NCBI GenBank assembly: GCA_021401465.1
Contig: JADDMT010000065.1
Coordinates: 1 to 64,000 of the forward strand
Reading direction: 5' to 3'
Source: Teratosphaeria epicoccoides
Lineage: Eukaryota; Ascomycota; Dothideomycetes; Mycosphaerellales; Teratosphaeriaceae
Length of the DNA stretch: 64,000 nucleotides
In this document: positions 60,359 through 64,000 of the stretch, piece after piece
How the letters are laid out: each line of letters begins with the position of its first letter
Position numbering within the stretch: position 1 is the first letter of the stretch
Notes under the pieces: model-generated
What the model was told of the DNA's origin: nothing
Database searches by the model: none
Seen by the model: only the letters and a program-made list of their open reading frames with translations
Program-made: the position numbers and the translations under genes

Positions 60359-62569
60359 CTAGGTGAAGCTGCCGTCTGCATTACAAGTGCGCGGGTGAGC
60401 ACCGACACCGCAATCTTGCCAGTTCTCAATATAGGTACAATTCCAGTTCGCGGCGTCTTCCCATTCGCCGGAGCCTGTATAAGTCGTGCGGAAGGGGAAG
60501 CGGCAGTGAGGGCGGGTGAATTCAAGGCCAAGAGATGGCTCGTCGTACCAGAACTTGGTGCCAGTAAGCGTGTCCGGTGCGTCGTCGTGCTCTACCCAGT
60601 CGACAAGGTTCTGCACGATGTTGTCTGCGACGCCGGGGAACCATGCAGCACCTGTCTGGCCGAACATCCAAGCACCGGCGCCAGAGATGCCACCGACACC
60701 ACAGTGAGCCATACCTGAGATGCGGAAGAGGCGCATGAAGGGGTCCATCTCGGTGTGGTCGGTGATAGCGAGAGTCTTGGCAACCTTCTGGTAGTAGCGC
60801 TGGCTGTTCGCACCAGAGACGAGAGGGTCCGCCATGCCGTGGTACACGAGAAGCTTCTTGCCCGCAGCTCTGAAGGCGCTCAGGTCGCCGTTGAAGGAGG
60901 AGACGTTGCCATGCAACTCGTCTACAGAGTCAGCGTAGGCGTAGTCGTCCTGGTCCAGCGTGGTGACATCAAAATTTGAGTTGTTGAAGACAGCGTATGC
61001 GAACCAGTCGTGCGCAATGCCCTGAACGGAGCCCGACAGCTGACCGAGGCGGTAAGCATCGACCTGGGACCCGTAAAGGAGCGCTGGGTATAGGAGATCG
61101 CCGTCCGTGTTATAGAGCGCGGTGAAGACCTGATAGACAGTGTTGATCTGAGTGCTGGTCAAGCAGCTGTCATTGGTAGTGCTACCGCAGACAGGAATGA
61201 CAGAGGTGTTGAATCGACACTGCGTCGGATCCTCGAGAATGCCATCGTCGACACCGTCGAGCGCTGCGTCACACTGCGAGAAGATATAGCTCTGAACCAG
61301 GATCCACTCGTCCTCAGTCAGGAAGGTGTCGTCGCCCTCGACGCCAGTGAGTTGAATGAAACGAGCACTCCAGTCCTCCAGGTGATTCATGTCGGCGGCG
61401 GCCGAGCCAGCGATGATGCCATCGAAGTCGTCCGGGAAGTACTGAGCAGAGTGCAGACCTTGCTGGCCACCAGTCGAGCAGCCGATGTAGTACGCATAGT
61501 CCTGCGCCTTTCCGTAGAATTGCCTGACAATGTCCTTGCCCGCCTGGACGGACTCGTGTCGTGCACGATACGCCCAGTCTAGCACAACCTCGTTGTTGTC
61601 GTAAAAAGCTGTCCCGTCGTAGGCCGAAGAATTGTGGCCACCATTGTCGCCAAAAGCTGCGAAGCCAAGACCCGTGAGGTATTGCATCTCATCGTATGCA
61701 ACGCAGCCATCGAGACCACCATTGTCGGTGCTGATCGTTCGGCCATTCCATGCTGTGCTGTTATCATTTGGAAGCCAGACCTCTCCGTACGTGGAAGAAG
61801 CAGAACTTGTAGTTATAGAGTACGTCACTCGACAGACGCCGCTTCCGAGAAGGACAGTGGACCCACAGGAGACATCGGCCTGCCCGCCGGTGACTGTGAT
61901 GTTGGTGTCTGCCGGGTATGACTCGCAGGTATATGGAGTGACTTCCAAGTCGGAAGAGAAGGTGAGCGAGCTGCACAGCGATGTACAGGTTGTATCAGAT
62001 GTAATTCCAGAGGCCAAGGTGCTGTTTGGAGTGCTGTTCGACACAGCAGTAGATGTCGGAGCCATGACGCGAGCAGAGGTTGGGTTGGTAGAGACAGTAT
62101 ATCCAGACGCCCAATTAGAAGTAATGCCGGAAGTGCTAGGAGAAGTCGCAATAATGAGTGATGATGAAAAAGTAGTCGCCTCACTAGTACTACTTGTACT
62201 ACGACACGTTATGGAGAAGGAAGCAAGAACGCGCGACAACGGGGCAAGCGCAGAAGAGTCGGAGGCTGGCGATGAAGTACACTGTGCTGCCAAGCTGACC
62301 GCGTTCGCAAGGGAGCTTGCGGCTACTGCAAAGCTTGTTGGTGCAGCAGGGGTGGACAGTGCAGAACCGCGGATGGGCTCAGGGCTGGCAAACGAGTCGA
62401 GCTGTGCCAGTGCTAGTTCCAGCTCCTGCGCCAGCTCTCCGATCTCTCCCTCGATATTGTCAATCTCGCTCCCGGGGGAGCTGTCGGGTCGCTGATCAAC
62501 CCGGGGCACAACGGCTGCGTGAAGAACGGACCCAAACAGGGAACAAACGAGTGGCACGTCGAAACGCAT
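60359..62569 (-). CDS. Secreted tannase/feruloyl esterase family protein
   Basis: A 736-residue single-exon protein with a signal peptide (MRFDVPLVCSLFGSVLHAAV). The catalytic tannase domain starts near residue 205 and has the serine motif GCSTGG (about 361-366), AGSAAADMNHLEDW, the Asp-containing YHGMADPLVSG and the His in RISGMAHCG. The enzyme class cleaves ester bonds of tannins or ferulate-linked plant polysaccharides outside the cell. Residues about 24-205 are an extra segment: a short predicted coil (IDNIEGEIGELAQELELALAQ) and then a Ser/Thr/Ala-rich stretch, probably O-glycosylated, which usual tannases of about 520-590 residues lack. It is the last gene that I can support in the window. 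Confidence 0.9.
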   Translation of the reverse strand: MRFDVPLVCSLFGSVLHAAVVPRVDQRPDSSPGSEIDNIEGEIGELAQELELALAQLDSFASPEPIRGSALSTPAAPTSFAVAASSLANAVSLAAQCTSSPASDSSALAPLSRVLASFSITCRSTSSTSEATTFSSSLIIATSPSTSGITSNWASGYTVSTNPTSARVMAPTSTAVSNSTPNSTLASGITSDTTCTSLCSSLTFSSDLEVTPYTCESYPADTNITVTGGQADVSCGSTVLLGSGVCRVTYSITTSSASSTYGEVWLPNDNSTAWNGRTISTDNGGLDGCVAYDEMQYLTGLGFAAFGDNGGHNSSAYDGTAFYDNNEVVLDWAYRARHESVQAGKDIVRQFYGKAQDYAYYIGCSTGGQQGLHSAQYFPDDFDGIIAGSAAADMNHLEDWSARFIQLTGVEGDDTFLTEDEWILVQSYIFSQCDAALDGVDDGILEDPTQCRFNTSVIPVCGSTTNDSCLTSTQINTVYQVFTALYNTDGDLLYPALLYGSQVDAYRLGQLSGSVQGIAHDWFAYAVFNNSNFDVTTLDQDDYAYADSVDELHGNVSSFNGDLSAFRAAGKKLLVYHGMADPLVSGANSQRYYQKVAKTLAITDHTEMDPFMRLFRISGMAHCGVGGISGAGAWMFGQTGAAWFPGVADNIVQNLVDWVEHDDAPDTLTGTKFWYDEPSLGLEFTRPHCRFPFRTTYTGSGEWEDAANWNCTYIENWQDCGVGAHPRTCNADGSFT

Positions 62570-64000
62570 GTCGACCGAATATGAACAAGGGTGGCGGGTG
62601 AAGAATCATGCTCGCTGGGAGATGGCTGCAGTCGCAGGTCAGCATCACAAGCTCAGTGTGGTCATCGCGCATCAGCATACGAAGTCTTGGCCCGCTTCAC
62701 CTCGCCTTTCTGGCGTTCCAACATCGCTACTGATGCTACGATAGAAATTTGAGGTGGGAGAAGCTCGACACGGGTGGCGCACAGGTCGTCGGGTTCCTGC
62801 AGATGCTGGCGCTTGTACCGTCGGGAGGCTCGGGTACAATGCATCATGATCCGCGAATTCTGGGATGCAGGTACTGGCGTGCAGCGCAAGACCTGTTGTG
62901 GATAGCATATCTCTGGCGTCAGTGCTGTCAGCTTCGGTCCAATGCACGCTCAGCATGCAGTGTGAGGTGGTCAAAAGTGTCGAGCTGCTTTCCTGTCCAT
63001 GTGCATGTCACCCGAGGTGAGGTCAAGCTCTGCCCGGATGTAGTCGCCAGAAGCTTAAGCCAAACAAGAGACTCGGAACGGGGTACACATGGGGTGTGCA
63101 CGTCGGGATCCAACTCTGCTGAGTCGTCGAGGTTACTTGGGCTTCATCTCGGGATCACCACAGTGTCCCTGGAAAAACGTAGAAACACGCCGAATGTGCC
63201 ACTCCCACATGGCTGGCTTGTGCGCACAAACGGGCCGATGCATGATTCCGTGTTTAGTCCCCCTCACAGGACAGGGCGGGGGGACGAATCACGAGATAGA
63301 GGTGCAACAGCGTTCAAACACGAAACCAATGGGAAACAAGCTATTGAGATCGATGGCCCCCACGTTTCAAGCACTGTACAGTCTGTACCTGGTTGGGACA
63401 GGAGGCCGAATCCTCGCGTGAGCCCTGTCGTGCAGCACCAACCACGCCACGTTACAGCCATGTGACGCTGCTCGGGTGCTCGGGTGCTGCGGGTGCTGCG
63501 GGTGCTGCGGGTGCTGCGGGTGCTGCGGGTCGAACGCGGAGGGGGAGCAGACCCAGCCTTTCCACCTCAGTGTCGATGGTTGAGAAACGCGGAACATGAC
63601 TCGACAACCACGTCGCAAAGAGGTCTCCCGATCGGAAGAGAGCCTGCTTCGTGCACAATTGAGATTCAGCAGTTCCTCCACGACTCTTGACCTGTCAGTC
63701 TGCAAATCGTGCGTGACAGCCTGCCCGTCCTTGGGCAGCTCGCACCACCGCACGCAGAGAAGCGGTTCTTCGAGTCCCACAGGAGCAAGCATGCTGGTGC
63801 ATCGGGCGACCGCCTGCTCCTTACCGACTACGCAGGTTCCGTTTGAGGCGGTCCGCACCTCGTGCATCATGGCTTACGGACAGAAGGGGATTGACCGTGA
63901 AAACGCCACTACGCTGACGTGATTCACCACTTGGCTATGCCGTGGGTGTATGTCTGACTGTTCGAACCCGACACGCCACGGCACCCTCATGCCGTTCTGT
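62570..64000. other. Non-coding or unresolved end of window
   Basis: Upstream region of the tannase gene, then about 1 kb in which several frames overlap in both directions with no motif. The only clear structure is the 9-bp repeat at 63,482-63,526. A gene partly outside the window cannot be excluded. Confidence 0.4.
63482..63526. repeat. 9-bp tandem repeat (GGGTGCTGC, five units)
   Basis: Five perfect head-to-tail units of GGGTGCTGC, preceded by a degenerate unit GGGTGCTC. The repeat is in frame in all reading directions and gives Gly-Ala-Ala or Pro-Gln-His runs, but no surrounding gene is supported. Confidence 0.85.

Overview
The window reads as nuclear DNA of a filamentous ascomycete (Pezizomycotina, most likely a Dothideomycete). 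The reasons are 50-72 bp GT-AG introns with CTGAC/CTAAC branch sites, Ty3/Gypsy chromoviruses destroyed by C-to-T changes at CpA (repeat-induced point mutation, RIP), and typically fungal families: SUP35/eRF3, Yrb30, Sec3, a UstYa-type oxidase, HET, tannase, cutinase and DUF2306.

Layout. (1) About 1-20,300 is a nest of RIP-mutated retroelements. Element 1 (minus, about 1,390-6,440) cuts element 2 (plus, 6,440-10,812). Element 2's 3' LTR abuts element 3 (minus, 10,813-13,870), which is an inverted, 3'-truncated relative of element 2. Element 4 (plus, about 13,880-17,900) belongs to another chromovirus lineage and carries a clean 357-bp insertion with an 8-bp target duplication; a second 357-bp copy lies inverted at 18,655-19,011. 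Elements 2 and 4 each carry an antisense open frame between chromodomain and 3' end. Mutation stops near 20,300. (2) 20,300-28,000: two hypothetical genes, a tRNA-Glu gene with two insertions, and SUP35. (3) 28,000-43,600: YRB30, four genes or remnants for very small secreted cysteine-rich proteins among a histidine phosphatase and a ferric reductase, then SEC3. (4) 44,380-64,000: accessory-type content: cutinase-like esterase, UstYa-like oxidase, an arylsulfotransferase pseudogene, a DUF2306 membrane protein, a HET pseudogene, a basic Ser/Arg-rich protein, an old yellow enzyme and a tannase.

Most notable: the tRNA-Glu(CUC) gene has a normal 37/38 intron and a second 56-nt insertion in the T arm with the hallmarks of a spliceosomal intron (GTGAGC start, ACTAAC branch motif, CAG end); its removal leaves a standard T arm. 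Second: three clustered small secreted protein genes share one cysteine spacing and a conserved last intron leaving a 7-nt terminal coding exon. In the two intact copies that intron is a stop-free multiple of three, so retained and spliced forms end at the same stop codon.

Gene models were built by hand reading. Exon borders rest on GT-AG signals, frame continuity and family resemblance. No database search was run.
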